A stretch of DNA of 64,000 nt from Theocolax elegans (lineage: Eukaryota; Arthropoda; Insecta; Hymenoptera; Cerocephalidae): assembly GCA_026168455.1 (NCBI GenBank), contig CM047428.1, forward strand, positions 21,666,759-21,730,758. Reading direction: 5' to 3'. The notes below the pieces were generated by a model. It worked only from the letters and a program-made list of their open reading frames with translations. It searched no databases and was not told the DNA's origin. Numbering within the stretch: the first letter of the stretch is position 1; the number at the start of each line of letters is the position of its first letter. The position numbers and the translations under genes were made by a program. Positions 47,233-59,640 of the stretch are shown here, piece by piece.

Positions 47233-47975
47233 CACTTGCACAATAAAATTGAAAATCCCTTGAGGTTACGTTTTAAACTCTTGATTGCATATCGCGATCG
47301 GAAAGGTTTAACTGATAATTATGAAGTAAATTCCATGATATGTCGAGGCTGTTACTTTACGATATTTTATAAATATTTTTGTTGTTTCCTTTTTTTCGTA
47401 TTAAATTTACTGCTATGTATTGCTAATTTACATTAGCAAGTAAAGGGATTTAAGTTTTTCCGTTGAAGTAATAAAGATAACGTAATTTTTTTTTGTTATC
47501 TGCAGAAGGCCAACAAAATTTTATTACGGTTTCGTATATTTTACGTGTGATGGATAGATGCAAAATTTATGTTTATTACCGTAATGAAATTAAAAAAAAA
47601 ATTAATTTCGCGTTTTTGTCACACAGGAATGTGTTACGCTTTTAAAAATCTTATAAAAATCATATTTGATAATGAATATCTAATTGTTTTAAACTGTATA
47701 TTCCAAAGGAAACAAATATTATTTAAATAATGAAAAGATACATTTTATTACATTAAATCATTTTTGTCAATCCACCTAATTATTTGAAATTGTATTAACA
47801 GAAGCGAGAATTTAGCGTATAGAACTTAAAAGATGTAAATATTTTATAACACAATATTTTTTTGTTCATTTAAATCACGTGCTTTCGTTACATACATCAG
47901 AAGTCACTAACGCAAGTGCGTTACCCTTTAAAAAAAATAAGAAAAAAATTTTTTTTTTCAATCCATTTAACTTAA
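47229..47975. other. AT-rich spacer
   Basis: AT-rich DNA with one dispersed-motif variant (CTTGAGGTTACG near 47260). A 66-codon frame at 47236-47436 has no recognisable domain. Confidence 0.45.
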
Positions 47976-47976
47976 A

Positions 47977-47980
<4 letters not shown>

Positions 47981-48011
<31 letters not shown>
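47981..48011. repeat. (TA)n microsatellite
   Basis: An uninterrupted TA tract of about 15 units. Confidence 0.97.
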
Positions 48012-48014
<3 letters not shown>

Positions 48015-48024
48015 AAACATCTCG

Positions 48025-48174
48025 ATTGCAACCCCATTATGAAGAAGAAAGCGCCTATTAAAATACATATATTCTCACCGAGTGCCAAGAATAACAATTC
48101 AGTACGAAACTGACGCTTATAGACGAGACTAGGTGAAGCGGTTCAGAAACAAATCCGAGATCTTTATACATATA

Positions 48175-48208
<34 letters not shown>

Positions 48209-48330
48209 GTATATACGGAAATGTCACCGGGTTTCTCGCGAATATTCGCCATGACAGTTTAACGTCTTTTTGAAACAGAGTCCCTTTGATATCAAGAATG
48301 AGTTACGACTTGGTTCGTTCGGATTTGTTT
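48025..48330. other. Lower-AT island with (GT)n
   Basis: A balanced stretch containing GAAGAAGAAAGCGCC, GACGAGACTAGGTGAAGCGG and CACCGGGTTTCTCGCG, interrupted by a (GT)n tract at 48178-48205. No frame of interest is present. Confidence 0.35.
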
Positions 48331-49285
48331 ATAGAGAGAAAAAAAAATTATTTTTTGTTTTGAGGTTATGTTACGCAACAGAGAATTTTCGTTGTGGGAA
48401 GATGGTATAAACGAGCAATTACGGTGAAGTGTACTTCGAATACGTTTATTTATGCTTTTTTCTTTCACATTTCGTTCAACATTGTAGGTTAAACAATTAA
48501 ATGTGGTAGGTAAAAATATAACCTATAAGTCGGAATTAACTGTTCCGGTTACTCGTGGATTTTCTAGGACCTAAACTGATATGTGTGTGTGTATATATAT
48601 ACGTGTGCTGTAAATTAGACCGAGACCATCATCAATTAACTTACTTAGCTCAAACTCTAATTTAATTAGTCGACTGACAGACGAAACACGAATCTTCGTA
48701 TATACCGTTAAAATCTTCATTTTTAGTCAAATACGCGCGCGTTCAGTGGATCATCGTTATTATTTCGTATGGACGTAACCTCTAAATGTTGCAAATGTAA
48801 AACTGGTAATTAGTTAGCACAATGTAATCAATCTTGGAAAGATTTTAATATAAATTGAGGATTGTGAGGTTTTGTAGATTATTTTCGATGGAGGCTTATT
48901 GGTCTGTTTATGGAAATAAAATGTTTTTCTTTAATATTGTGATAAACATTGATTAATAATTTTATTTTAGTTTTGCAAAAAATTGTAAGTAACACCATTT
49001 TTTGGACATATAATATCAAATTTATGGTCGTAAGAAATGGGTCAATAAAGATATGATATGTATCACTTAGTATTGGATAATAGTTTTGATGGAGATAGAA
49101 AATTATGAGATTTAGTGAAACAATTATTTGGAGCATAAGTTAGCAAGTTTTTGGCCATTTATGATCATTAGTTTTTGTATAAATGTCTATTAGGTATAAC
49201 CCTCTGGTAGAAATGAGAATATTTAAAATAAATGGGATTCTATAGTTACTGGATACGAAAAATGTATAGAGCTTTAATAGGTAAA
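48331..49285. other. AT-rich spacer
   Basis: AT-rich with dispersed-motif copies (TTTTGAGGTTATGTTACG near 48358, GATTGTGAGGTTTTGTAG near 48860) and a short GT/TA tract near 48581-48601. No gene is supported. Confidence 0.45.
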
Positions 49286-49289
49286 AAAT

Positions 49290-50386
49290 GGTTATTAGTT
49301 AGATGGAATTATAGTTTAATTACGTCAATCCAAAATACTCAAAAATTTTGTCATTTGTTTTTATTATCGATATCTAAGTGTAAAATTGATGTTGATTTTA
49401 CCTCGTTATCAATACATCTCAATTCAAAATATAACTTTTAAATTTAATGGTTATAGATTTCTTGCTGATAAAACTAGAATTAAATCTTAAATAATATTGA
49501 AAACAGAAAAGTAGGAAAAAAATGTATTTTATCATATTAATCTAAAAAAATGGGCGATTTCGGTGTTATAAAAGCATTTCATTTCATACTTCAAACTGGC
49601 TAAGAAAAATTCCTATTTATATAAAATATACCTATATCGTTTCGTATTTAATAGTTATTAAATATTTTGCATTTTACTAGGCAATTTAATTTTAAATTAA
49701 ATATTATATATAAATACTTTTTTCAGACATAAATTGTTGATTTATTGGCGCTTTGGAGTTTTCATTAAGTTTCATAAATGTTTTAATTTTCACTGACAGT
49801 AACATTATTTTGGTGATATTAAACATTTTTTAACAGTAATTTTGTGTTCCAGAACTAGTTAGATTTTTTAGGTTAGATAACTCAATTATTTTTCATCATT
49901 TTTTCGAAGAACGTAATCTATTGTGTATAAAATGGCATTTTTATTCACTCAGTCTTCGATTCATTTTCATTCACCACTTAAAAATACAATTGAACCATTA
50001 TCGATATAGAAAAAGAACTGAACATTTTTAGACAATTTTTATTACTATCGGATAGTTCCTACAACTAGCCCAAAAATAGTTGTCCACACAGATACTTCAA
50101 AATCTTAATATGTCACTGTTATAATTGCAAAAAATTCGAAAACAGAAATTTAACAATAATTAGGTCAATTATGGTGAGAAAAGTCCACGTACACGCACAT
50201 TTCTAGTAAGATTACTACCAAGAAAATAACGTCTGTATGTGTGTGTTATTCAAAAAAAGGAAAGAATGAAAAATTTCTCCAGGCTCAATAAATCATTGCG
50301 ATTTTACTAAACCTATATAAGTATACAAACCGTCCGTATAATAACAAATAAAATAAAATCGAAAGGCGTGAAAGATACGAGCATCG

Positions 50387-50390
<4 letters not shown>
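49290..50390. repeat. Segmental duplication block A
   Basis: This block (GGTTATTAGTTAGATGGAAT to CGAGCATCGTATAA) recurs at 51046-52145, an offset of about 1756. The copies appear to differ only in homopolymer or dinucleotide length (for example TATGTGTGTGTTATTC versus TATGTGTGTGTGTTATTC). It includes one dispersed-motif copy near 49869. Confidence 0.93.

Positions 50391-50456
<66 letters not shown>
50391..50456. repeat. (TA)n tract before unit U1
   Basis: A pure TA tract of about 32 repeats joins block A to the first copy of the ~154 bp unit. TA length varies between all four unit copies. Confidence 0.96.
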
Positions 50457-50904
<448 letters not shown>

Positions 50905-50922
50905 ATATATATATATATATAT

Positions 50923-51045
50923 ATGGAGGTTATGGTGCACCCTAAGGTTTTTAACGACCACTTAGAAAAAGCCGCCTCGAATTGGAGCGATGGTACTTTA
51001 AAGCACTTTTGCGATAACTAATGGTATACGCGAGAGGTTATAAAC
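50923..51045 (+). repeat. Unit U3, truncated, with 32-codon ORF
   Basis: Third copy, ATG at 50923 and stop at 51019-51021, after a short (TA)n of about nine units. The unit breaks off after GAGGTTATAAAC and joins directly to the second copy of block A at GGTTATTAG, marking a rearrangement junction. Confidence 0.85.
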
Positions 51046-52145
51046 GGTTATTAGTTAGATGGAATTATAGTTTAATTACGTCAATCCAAAATACTCAAAA
51101 ATTTTGTCATTTGTTTTTATTATCGATATCTAAGTGTAAAATTGATGTTGATTTTACCTCGTTATCAATACATCTCAATTCAAAATATAACTTTTAAATT
51201 TAATGGTTATAGATTTCTTGCTGATAAAACTAGAATTAAATCTTAAATAATATTGAAAACAGAAAAGTAGGAAAAAATGTATTTTATCATATTAATCTAA
51301 AAAAATGGGCGATTTCGGTGTTATAAAAGCATTTCATTTCATACTTCAAACTGGCTAAGAAAAATTCCTATTTATATAAAATATACCTATATCGTTTCGT
51401 ATTTAATAGTTATTAAATATTTTGCATTTTACTAGGCAATTTAATTTTAAATTAAATATTATATAAATACTTTTTTCAGACATAAATTGTTGATTTATTG
51501 GCGCTTTGGAGTTTTCATTAAGTTTCATAAATGTTTTAATTTTCACTGACAGTAACATTATTTTGGTGATATTAAACATTTTTTAACAGTAATTTTGTGT
51601 TCCAGAACTAGTTAGATTTTTTAGGTTAGATAACTCAATTATTTTTCATCATTTTTTCGAAGAACGTAATCTATTGTGTATAAAATGGCATTTTTATTCA
51701 CTCAGTCTTCGATTCATTTTCATTCACCACTTAAAAATACAATTGAACCATTATCGATATAGAAAAAGAACTGAACATTTTTAGACAATTTTTATTACTA
51801 TCGGATAGTTCCTACAACTAGCCCAAAAATAGTTGTCCACACAGATACTTCAAAATCTTAATATGTCACTGTTATAATTGCAAAAAATTCGAAAACAGAA
51901 ATTTAACAATAATTAGGTCAATTATGGTGAGAAAAGTCCACGTACACGCACATTTCTAGTAAGATTACTACCAAGAAAATAACGTCTGTATGTGTGTGTG
52001 TTATTCAAAAAAAGGAAAGAATGAAAAATTTCTCCAGGCTCAATAAATCATTGCGATTTTACTAAACCTATATAAGTATACAAACCGTCCGTATAATAAC
52101 AAATAAAATAAAATCGAAAGGCGTGAAAGATACGAGCATCGTATA
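51046..52145. repeat. Segmental duplication block A'
   Basis: Second copy of the 49290-50390 block, in direct orientation, with only simple-repeat length differences noted. It leads again into (TA)n and a unit copy, so the whole A-TA-U module has been duplicated. Confidence 0.93.
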
Positions 52146-52169
52146 ATATATATATATATATATATATAT

Positions 52170-52335
52170 ATGGAGGTTATGGTGCACCCTAAGGTTTTTA
52201 ACGACCACTTAGAAAAAGCCGCCTCGAATTGGAGCGATGGTACTTTAAAGCACTTTTGCGATAACTAATGGTATACGCGAGAGGTTATAAACGCGTTTGG
52301 ACATATATACGTGTGGGTGTATACATATATATATA
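52170..52335 (+). repeat. Unit U4 with 32-codon ORF, end of duplicated region
   Basis: Fourth copy, ATG at 52170 and stop at 52266-52268, preceded by a (TA)n of about 12 units and followed by a short one. Unique sequence resumes near ACCCACATAAGAAAC at 52336, which gives the right boundary of the amplified locus. Confidence 0.85.
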
Positions 52336-52589
52336 CCCACATAAGAAACAAAAGAACCGGATGAAGCTACCCATCTTTCTTTCTTTTTTTCTTCACTTCT
52401 TGCCACTACCAGGTTTTATGTATGTATGCACTCGAATTTATCGTCCAACCTCTTAGAGAGGAACTGTGTGTGACCCACTGTCATTGAGATTAAAGACCAG
52501 AACGTTTAGATGACTTGGTCGTTTGGTATTTTCGATCGTTCGAATTGTACGTGTAGGTAATACTGTTCGAAGGTGGAAGGTGGTATTGG

Positions 52590-53240
52590 GTAAAACGTTT
52601 AAATAGTGAGGTTATGTTATCGTTTTGGGAATTTATAACGATTTGCGTATTGAGAAGAGGTTTAAGGTTATGTAATTTTGAGTTGAGTATTGGTACGATA
52701 TTTAAAAGAATTAGGTTACGTTTTTTTTGAGTTGCTTATTGATGAGACATTAAAAAGTGAGGTTAAGAGATTTATTCGAGTAGCGTATTGGTACATTAAT
52801 AATTTTAAAAGCCGATGTTATGTGATATTATATGAAATATAGGTAAGACGGTAAAATAGTTACTGTATGTGATTTTGAATTCAGTATTTAGTAAAACGTT
52901 TAAAACAATGGCATTACGCTATTTTGAGTGGAATATTGGTATGGTATTTAAAAAAGTTAGGTCTTGTACACTGTCTTTGTGTCGAGAATTAAACTTAATA
53001 CATTGAATTATGAGATTTTTAAAAAACTTAAGTTATGTTATGTTTTTATTGCCGAGTAAGACATTAAACAATTAGGTTACGAGATTTTATAAAAAAGTTA
53101 CGTTATGATTTTGGTCGAATACTGGTAGGATGTTGGAAAAAGTGAGGTTATGGGATTTTGAATAGAGTATTGGTAAATCAATTAAAAAAGCAGTTAGACG
53201 ATTTTTACTTGAATGTTAAATATTACTGAGACATTAAATA
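52590..53240 (+). repeat. Tandem array, GTGAGGTTATG...TTGAGTATTGGTA units
   Basis: About ten units of 50-70 bp alternate a GAGGTTATG core with a (T)TTGAGTTGAGTATTGGTA block and a CATTTAAAAAAGT block: TAGTGAGGTTATGTTATCG, TTAAGGTTATGTAATTTTGA, TTAGGTTACGTTTTTTTTGA, AGTGAGGTTAAGAGATT, AGTGAGGTTATGGGATTTTG. This is a local expansion of the same GAGGTTA core found window-wide, on a different unit. Confidence 0.8.
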
Positions 53241-54480
53241 AAACTTAGGTTGTTATATTTTTAAAATTATTTTTATATTTTACTCACCATCAGAGTATAA
53301 CTCATGTACAGGTGGCTATAGTGTATACCAGTCCAAAGTGGAAACGGACATTTATATTTTCTAGTAGATAATACCTGAAGACATGTGAGTATAAAGAGGA
53401 TTAAAGGTTTAGTATATTCTTGTATTTTTATGACCAATCTATATTTTATTATTTATGTGTAGTATGAAGAGGGATATACATTTACTATAATCGAGAAGTA
53501 AATATGATAATTTTCTTAAAATTTTGTTACAATTTTTAATTATTATGAAAATTATTATTTCATTCATTTTGTAAATTTCCTTAATAGTAATTTCACGATT
53601 AGTTTGGTGAGGTCGCTACCAGGACCAATATTACATTTAACTATAAATTGAAAATTGGGTAAGTGAAACTCAAATTGCAGAGACCTACTTAGAAAATCTC
53701 AAAAATTGTAAAACCCAATTGTAAGAAAAATCTGAAAAAAAAATCACGCAGATACTATTAAAAACAAATACAATATCGTGATAGAGAGATTTTTACGAAA
53801 TAATTAATTATAAATTAACAATACGTAAATAATTATTTTTGGTCGGTAATATATAGCTATAAAACAATAAATCATGGTTCAGAACATTTTTTTCGATAAA
53901 TTGAATTCTTTATTTATTCAAAAATAAATCATAATTCTATTTTTTGGGGTTCGCATCCCATTAAATTATTTATCTCATTTATCGACATAAACGAATTACA
54001 TCACTATCCACAAACTGCCTACTTCATTACTTATGACCTTAGTTTTAAAAAATACGTTTGTTAACATTATTGTGTAACCTAAATGTCTATATTTCCAACC
54101 TCAAAACATCAATTTTCAAACAGCAAAAATGTCTACCCGGTATACGTTTTTATACCATAATAAACAAGCAACTATTTGATTCATGGAACAACAAAAGAGG
54201 TCATTGAATTGATTGATTGAATTGGTCCTACAATATATTTGTAGGTTATGTACGTCCACATATAAGACAGCTAGGAAAGTTTTCAAGGTTAGATAAGAAA
54301 CTGTTAACGTTTTTTCCGTTTATTTAAACTGCTAATTAAAACCAAAAGGTGGACAGATTTTAAACAAATTTATGAATTACCAGTATTTTTCGAACCAGAA
54401 AGCGAAAACCTTCAAATATTTTACAACGTCACTATACAATTTACTTATTAATATAACAATAAAGACATATTTGCAGGTTT
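53241..54480. other. AT-rich spacer
   Basis: AT-rich DNA with isolated minus-orientation motif copies (CCAACCTCAAAACATC near 54098) and one slightly balanced patch near 53290-53400. No gene is supported. Confidence 0.45.
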
Positions 54481-54486
54481 AATTTA

Positions 54487-54603
54487 CTGAGGTGGCTTAC
54501 CCGGTGGATTATCGATCGAACAAAAAATTTATGATTATTCCTTTTATTTTAAAAAATATGGAATTTCATGCAGAACCCAAATACAGAAGTGCACTACTAG
54601 ATA
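54487..54603. mobile_element. TTAA-family MITE, left part (interrupted)
   Basis: CTGAGGTGGCTTACCCGGTG at the left, then ATCGATCGAACAAAAAA and ATGCAGAACCCAAATACAGA up to CTAGATA, follows the left arm of the 39424-39742 element in order. The flanking site reads TTTA rather than TTAA, and the terminal bases have changed, so this copy is older. The element resumes at about 55238. Confidence 0.75.
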
Positions 54604-55237
54604 GTGTAATGGATATCATCGACTGAACGAGATGACTCGACAAAATTGATCGGTGATCGGGCGATGGTTCGATTCCGAGAACTTGAGGAGGACTAATGTT
54701 TGGGAGGTGAGCTGCTTCGCCTTGTACGAGAAATGAGAGATTAGTCGCCAGTCGTCATAGCGGCGAGACACACGGGGATTTCCCTCGTCGTGTTGAAACA
54801 CCAACATTCAGAGTGACCCGGGCCTGAAGGAAAAAGAAATAAGAGGCGCCTCAAAAGGAAATCTAAGACAACCTAGTCCCGGCGTCCCGAAGTTGGAGAT
54901 TCTGCCAAGTCGCGACGAGCCTACTGAGTCAGCGACCGAGAAAGCCACCCCCCGAGCAAATTGAGTCAAATTCTTTTCGATCACCCGCCAGCTTCGAGGC
55001 TGCTCATCCCGGAAGCCTGGCCTATTCAATCACCAGCTCATCGCAAGAAGGCGAGTGTGGATGTGTGTTTGTATGAGTGAGTTGCGAAAATCATAAAAAT
55101 TGTTTGTATTATTTATTTATTAATTTTAATTAAAATTGAGTTCCCCGACCTTGAGTCTTATTTTTGTTTTATTTTTATTTTAGTTCTTCATTATCGTTAA
55201 ATATATATATACTCTTACCCACAATTGTTACAATAGT
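54602..55237 (+). mobile_element. GC-richer insert with tRNA A and B boxes: SINE candidate
   Basis: Inserted inside the MITE. TAGTGTAATGG at 54602-54612, followed by ATATCATCGACT, resembles the D-arm/A-box region of an arginine-type tRNA (GTAATGGATAACG). GGTTCGATTCC at 54666-54676 is an exact Pol III B box, 53 bases downstream. After this, a GC-rich body runs to about 55080, with an AT-rich tail beyond (TTATTTATTTATTAATTTTA). That order (tRNA-like head, unrelated body, AT tail) fits a tRNA-derived SINE, although the ~635 bp length is long and no clear target-site duplication is visible. It may hold two nested pieces. Two minus-strand frames of 63 and 73 codons have no recognised domain. Confidence 0.55.
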
Positions 55238-55422
55238 TTAATAATAAGTCGTTCTACAAAGTTCCAGGTCAATACAACTAGGAACCCTCAAAAATTTCTG
55301 CACTGGAAAATCGTAAATTTTTGGAATTGTAAAGTTGTTGTAAAATTGCATATTTTTAAAAATAAATGTAATAATTATATCTTTGTTTACTCGGTCGGTA
55401 ACCCACCTGGTATACCATCTCC
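55238..55422. mobile_element. TTAA-family MITE, right part (interrupted)
   Basis: Starting AATAAGTCGTTCTACAAAGT and including TTCCAGGTCAATAC, this matches the complement of the middle of the 39424-39742 element. It ends with CTCGGTCGGTAACCCACC and CATCTCC. It completes the copy begun at 54487, in the opposite orientation to the 39424 copy. Confidence 0.78.
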
Positions 55423-55465
55423 ACAATAAAACAAGTAAGTATAAAAATATGGATTTATATGAGTA

Positions 55466-55757
55466 TAGTAGTTGGATACTGTGGATCTATAAAAATGTGG
55501 ATCCATGAGTAGTTGACCAATATTGCAACACGTGTCCAAGTATTGGATAATGGTATATATTCAAGAGTAAACTTGTAAAATCACATCTGAAACATAGCCT
55601 CAAAATTATGTTAAATTGTTAATTATAACGAATCCAATACACAAATCAACATTATTTTAGTATACATCTAGAAAGCTTGCATCACAAACAGTATATATCA
55701 TTAATCACCTGCCGTCTAACTATCAATCCGAATTTTCATATTTAGTCCAACTACTGG
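55466..55757 (+). mobile_element. ~292 bp TIR element, copy 1
   Basis: It begins AGTAGTTGGATACTGTGGAT and ends ...TTTAGTCCAACTACTG, so the ends are inverted (CAGTAGTTGGAC / AGTAGTTGGATA). A second copy in reverse orientation lies at 62684-62978. Together the ends give a consensus near CAGTRGTYGGAYA. The interior carries one dispersed-motif relic (CTCAAAATTATG). There is no coding capacity: a non-autonomous DNA transposon. Confidence 0.8.
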
Positions 55758-55849
55758 TATATACACATACACACACATTTGAAACCCATCTAATTAAATG
55801 TTACGTATAATCACAGGAGCCAGTCACAATCATCACATTCATCGAGAAT

Positions 55850-56280
55850 ACATAACCAAACTTCCGAATCTCCAAAGTTTATGGATAGTCCCGCGCTCCC
55901 TCCTCGAAACTTTCGGTGGCGCGCATTGTGTATATATATATATACGAGGCAAAGTCAAGGAGGCATGAAACTGCTTGACTGTGCAGTGAGTCAACCTAAT
56001 CCCTCCTTGATCAATCTAACCGCGGAGAACTCTCGCAAATTAGGCTGAACCGTCGACGTCGTCGTCGCCGTCGGTGTGTATATAACGATTACACTTACGG
56101 TATAACCCAGTTTTACGAAAGTTGGAGATAGATAGATAGAGGTGGATAACCCCTGTACTCGTAAATCAATGTATTTTCGTGGGTTGTCCAACCGAACGAA
56201 GACTCTCTTTCTCTCTTTCTCTCTTAACCTATACCGTCACACACCCAGTTGTTGATCAGTTAAGGCAAATCCGTACGTTC
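55850..56280. other. Lower-AT island
   Basis: A balanced stretch containing CCCGCGCTCCCTCCTCG near 55891, GTCGACGTCGTCGTCGCCGT near 56052, a short TA tract at 55929-55944, and a TCTCTTTCTCTCTTTCTCTC tract near 56204. A 66-codon minus frame (55991-56191) is not domain-bearing. Confidence 0.35.
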
Positions 56281-57640
56281 ATAGAATAATTTTATGCTAA
56301 AAAGGTTAATAATTGTATATATTTTGACACGTATATAGTAGAATTCAGAATATAAGAATTGGCTGGGAAATTAATAAATGGGTAACGAAAAAGGTAGTAT
56401 ACGCGGGGAGAGGAAATACCGAACGGTTAATCGGAAAGTGAATTTTGTTTTTGGTTATGTGTTGCTCGTTTTTTTTTGTTTAATTAATAGATTGCGTAAG
56501 GTATATTATTCAATGTAAATGTAAACGTTGACTAAGAAAAGATCTTAAAAATGGTTATTTGAAATATTTATCGATCTGTCCGAACTAAAGCTATAATTTT
56601 ACCTTCAAAATATCAATTTTCGTGGAAAAAAAAGATTAAAAGCAGGAAAATTTGCGATTTTAGATAATGTTGTCAAAATTTCTAAAGAAACGACAATTTT
56701 CAAAAATATAAAAATTGACAAGTTTAGTGTATAGGAAAATAGCGGTTTTAAAAAAGTTTTATCAAAACTAGATATGGACGATCGAAGAGACTTAAATATT
56801 CGAATTTTAAACAAGTCGATTAATAAAGAAGATGAATATCCTGCAACCTTACCTCTTTCTTTTAATATTATCATTTTTATTGTTCCTTTTTCTAGTATAT
56901 ATAAAAATTGACAAGAATAGTAAACAACATTTTACTATTGTAAGTTTAATTTTTCATCATTTAAAATATAAAAATTGAGGAAAATTAAAAAAGAAACAAT
57001 TAAATATAAAAAGTTAATTACCTGCACTTTCACCTTTAAGAAAATATTGACGATAAAAATACAAAAATATTGTACATTTAAGAATCTCAACTACCACAAA
57101 TATTAAATTCTCGCACACTAACATCCTAAATATTTGAAAATTGACAAAGAAAAATTAAAACATTGCTATATAAAAATATGACTTTTAACAATCTACAATT
57201 CTAAATTTACGAAAAAGATGGAAAAATTGTGCTTTTAACCGTAAACGTTTAAATTATAAATAAAGTGAGATTTTTAAGCATATTTAAGAATAAACAAATA
57301 AATAACCTATAACCTAACCTCACAATTACAACTATCAACACAAAATTAAATAAACAAATCATACGCTCTAATATATCTATCCAACTTAAAAATATCTTTG
57401 AGAAAAAAAAATCAAAATTCTATACTCTAACCTCAAAACTCCAACATAAAAACAAGAAACACCAATTTTAACCCACACTAAACTAAAACATCTCTCTTCA
57501 CTATTCCCATTGATATATTCACCTCTAACCTAAAAATCAACACACTCGACAATATTTACGTCCGTTACCAAATATGCATCTCCATTCCTAACCTAACAAA
57601 AAAACACCATCAAAATCCATTTGGAAAGTAACAATATCGG
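56281..57640. other. AT-rich spacer with minus-oriented motif cluster
   Basis: From about 57300, reverse copies accumulate: AACCTAACCTCACAATTAC, TCTAACCTCAAAACTCC, CTCTAACCTAAAAATC and CCTAACCTAACAAAAAAAC. The rest is AT-rich with no features. Confidence 0.5.
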
Positions 57641-58134
57641 CGTATATATACCGTGAAAGTAATCAAAATGATATGCATTTCCATGGATTCGATCGTCGAG
57701 TGACCCGATCGTTCATCAAACGTCCCCGTCCATTCAAAATATTTCAATATATAATAAACCAAGCCCACATAAATCATCGCGCGCTTATAGAAAAATATCG
57801 TGTAACCTATATATTTATAATACTATGTATAAAATAAAAAAAAATAAAAAAGAATTTTAAAGTCATCAAACGAAACTTTCACCGAGATAAAAATATATAC
57901 TTGTACATGTATATAAAGGTTGATAGGTACTTTATAAACAAATAAATTAAAAAATAATAGTAATATATGATGATACATGTAATCTACGTATAATTAAAAA
58001 TTCTTTATTTATTTTTTTAACTGAACATTTTGAAATAAAAATCTTAGTTGATGTATAAAATTTCGGAGATATCGACTAAAATTCTTATTTAAAAATAATG
58101 TTTATAGTTAAAAAAAGAAATAATTTTTTTTTTT

Positions 58135-58295
58135 CCTTTTTGCAATTCACGTGTTTTTGCACTTGTTAGTGATCCAGGAGCACAAGTGCAGGTTCTGTGA
58201 TGATGCGTTCTTGCTCGATTTTTCGCAGCGTCACGTGACGAATTATCGTCGCGTGTGCGATGTACCGTTAGTTTTTGTTACTCCTGCCACTTGAA
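58135..58295. promoter_or_regulatory. GC-richer island with a CLEAR-type E-box palindrome
   Basis: CGTCACGTGACG at 58229-58240 is a perfect 12 bp palindrome containing GTCACGTGAC, the sequence known as the CLEAR element bound by TFEB/Mitf-type bHLH-zip factors. A second CACGTG lies at about 58148. The island is about 160 bp long and contrasts with T-rich neighbours. GCACTTGTTAGTGATCC and GCACAAGTGCAGG add an imperfect inverted repeat (CACTTGT / ACAAGTG). Regulatory function is inferred. Confidence 0.45.
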
Positions 58296-58299
58296 TCTC

Positions 58300-59025
58300 T
58301 ATGTATGTGCATATATATATATAAATATGTCGGTGCAGATGTCGACGATTCTCAGGCTTGTTGGAGACTCTGTTTTTTTTTTTACTTTTTTTGACTTATT
58401 CTTGTTGGCGAATGTATTGATTTTTTTTAGTTAGGCTGATTTTTCTTTTTAGGTTAAGTTTAGAAGGAACGAGGAAAGTTTCGGAGGAAAGGAATGACGG
58501 TTGGAACGTGGTGGAAATGGATAGTTTTTTTTTAGGGTTGTGTTGTTGAGTATTAGGTCATGGTAGAAAATTGAATATTTTTTGATATTTTTGTAGGATA
58601 TAACGCGTGGTAGAATATAAGTGTGGTATATTTTGGGATTTTTTTTTTCTATTTTTTGTACGATAGAACCTGCTAAATTAGGTTTATTTGCTTAGTATTT
58701 TGTTTATGCGTAAAAATTTTATAGAAATTTTCAGCATTTATGCGTACGTATTTACGTTTTTCTTTGATACTTTTGTATGATTGGTAGTTTTCCGAATTTT
58801 TTTTATTATTTCGTTTATAAATAGTAATTTTATGTATTTTAAGTAATAATAGAACCTAATAAACAAATTGTATGACAATTTTTGTATGATAGGTCATAGT
58901 AGAAAATTCAGTATTCTTTGATCATTTGTGGTTTATTGATTTTGATATTTAGTTCGTAAATTCGATTTTTTTTTTAATTTTGTGTTTTTGTATACAAGTT
59001 ATGACAGAAAATGTAGTTATATTTG
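58300..59025 (+). repeat. T-rich segment with diverged repeats
   Basis: AGGTCATGGTAGAAAATTGA (near 58555), AGGTCATAGTAGAAAATTCA (near 58890) and AGTTATGACAGAAAATGT (near 58997) are related and each is followed by TATTTTTTGAT-like sequence, indicating two or three old repeat units in T-rich DNA. Confidence 0.5.
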
Positions 59026-59029
59026 TTTT

Positions 59030-59076
59030 GGGGGTACCAAAGTCAAGTTTTATCCTCGCCACCTTTCCATCCTCAT
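59030..59076. mobile_element. Solo end of a TTAA MITE
   Basis: GGGGGTACCAAAGTCAAGTT followed by TTATCCTCGCCACCTTTCC matches the inverted right end at 34583-34623 (GAAGGTGCCAAAGTCTAGTT, TTATCCTACC). The adjacent TTAA has been lost (TTTT). No partner end was found. Confidence 0.55.
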
Positions 59077-59349
59077 AAGTCACATAAAATTAGTTATAAT
59101 TAAAAAAGGACGATAATTTACGCAAGTTGAGGAGAACAGCTCCCTTCCGTTAATAATAATCTATCTCGGTACAAACTTTAAAGGAAAAATATCGATTGGC
59201 TTTCGAGAAATCCCTTACCAAAATTTACGATAATTTCGTCCAATTCCACCCCAAACCATAAAGCTTCCCTCAAATCTGTGATTAGCGCAGCAACCTTATA
59301 TTTAATCGAATACGTTGATTTTTCAACAAAAACTTATTGGAAAAAACAA

Positions 59350-59414
59350 ACATACACACACACACACACACACTAACGCACTAACACATACACATAATTA
59401 ACACTTAAAAACAC

Positions 59415-59448
<34 letters not shown>

Positions 59449-59640
59449 TTACACTTACACTAAAACACAGTAACATATCAATCATAAATTCTCACACTAC
59501 CACTAACATACATGTATCGTACTAAATACACAGTAGCTCAATATAGTACAAACACAGATACATACGAGCACATATATTCTCACACACGCACGCACACGTA
59601 CGCACCCACAGACACACACACTTTAATACACATTAAAATT
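59350..59640. repeat. CA- and CT-rich low-complexity tract
   Basis: (CA)n near 59353-59372, CTCTCTCTCTCTCTCTCT at 59415-59435 running into (CA)n, then scattered CACA/CGCACA words to about 59625. Highly strand-asymmetric (C on plus) and simple sequence throughout. Confidence 0.88.

Noticed and set aside
54602..54690. A functional tRNA gene
   Set aside because: A and B boxes are present, but the acceptor and anticodon arms do not pair convincingly, so a tRNA-derived SINE head is preferred.
54616..55029. Two adjacent minus-strand frames as a coding gene
   Set aside because: No domain is recognised, they abut without splice signals, and the segment reads better as a tRNA-headed insert on the plus strand.
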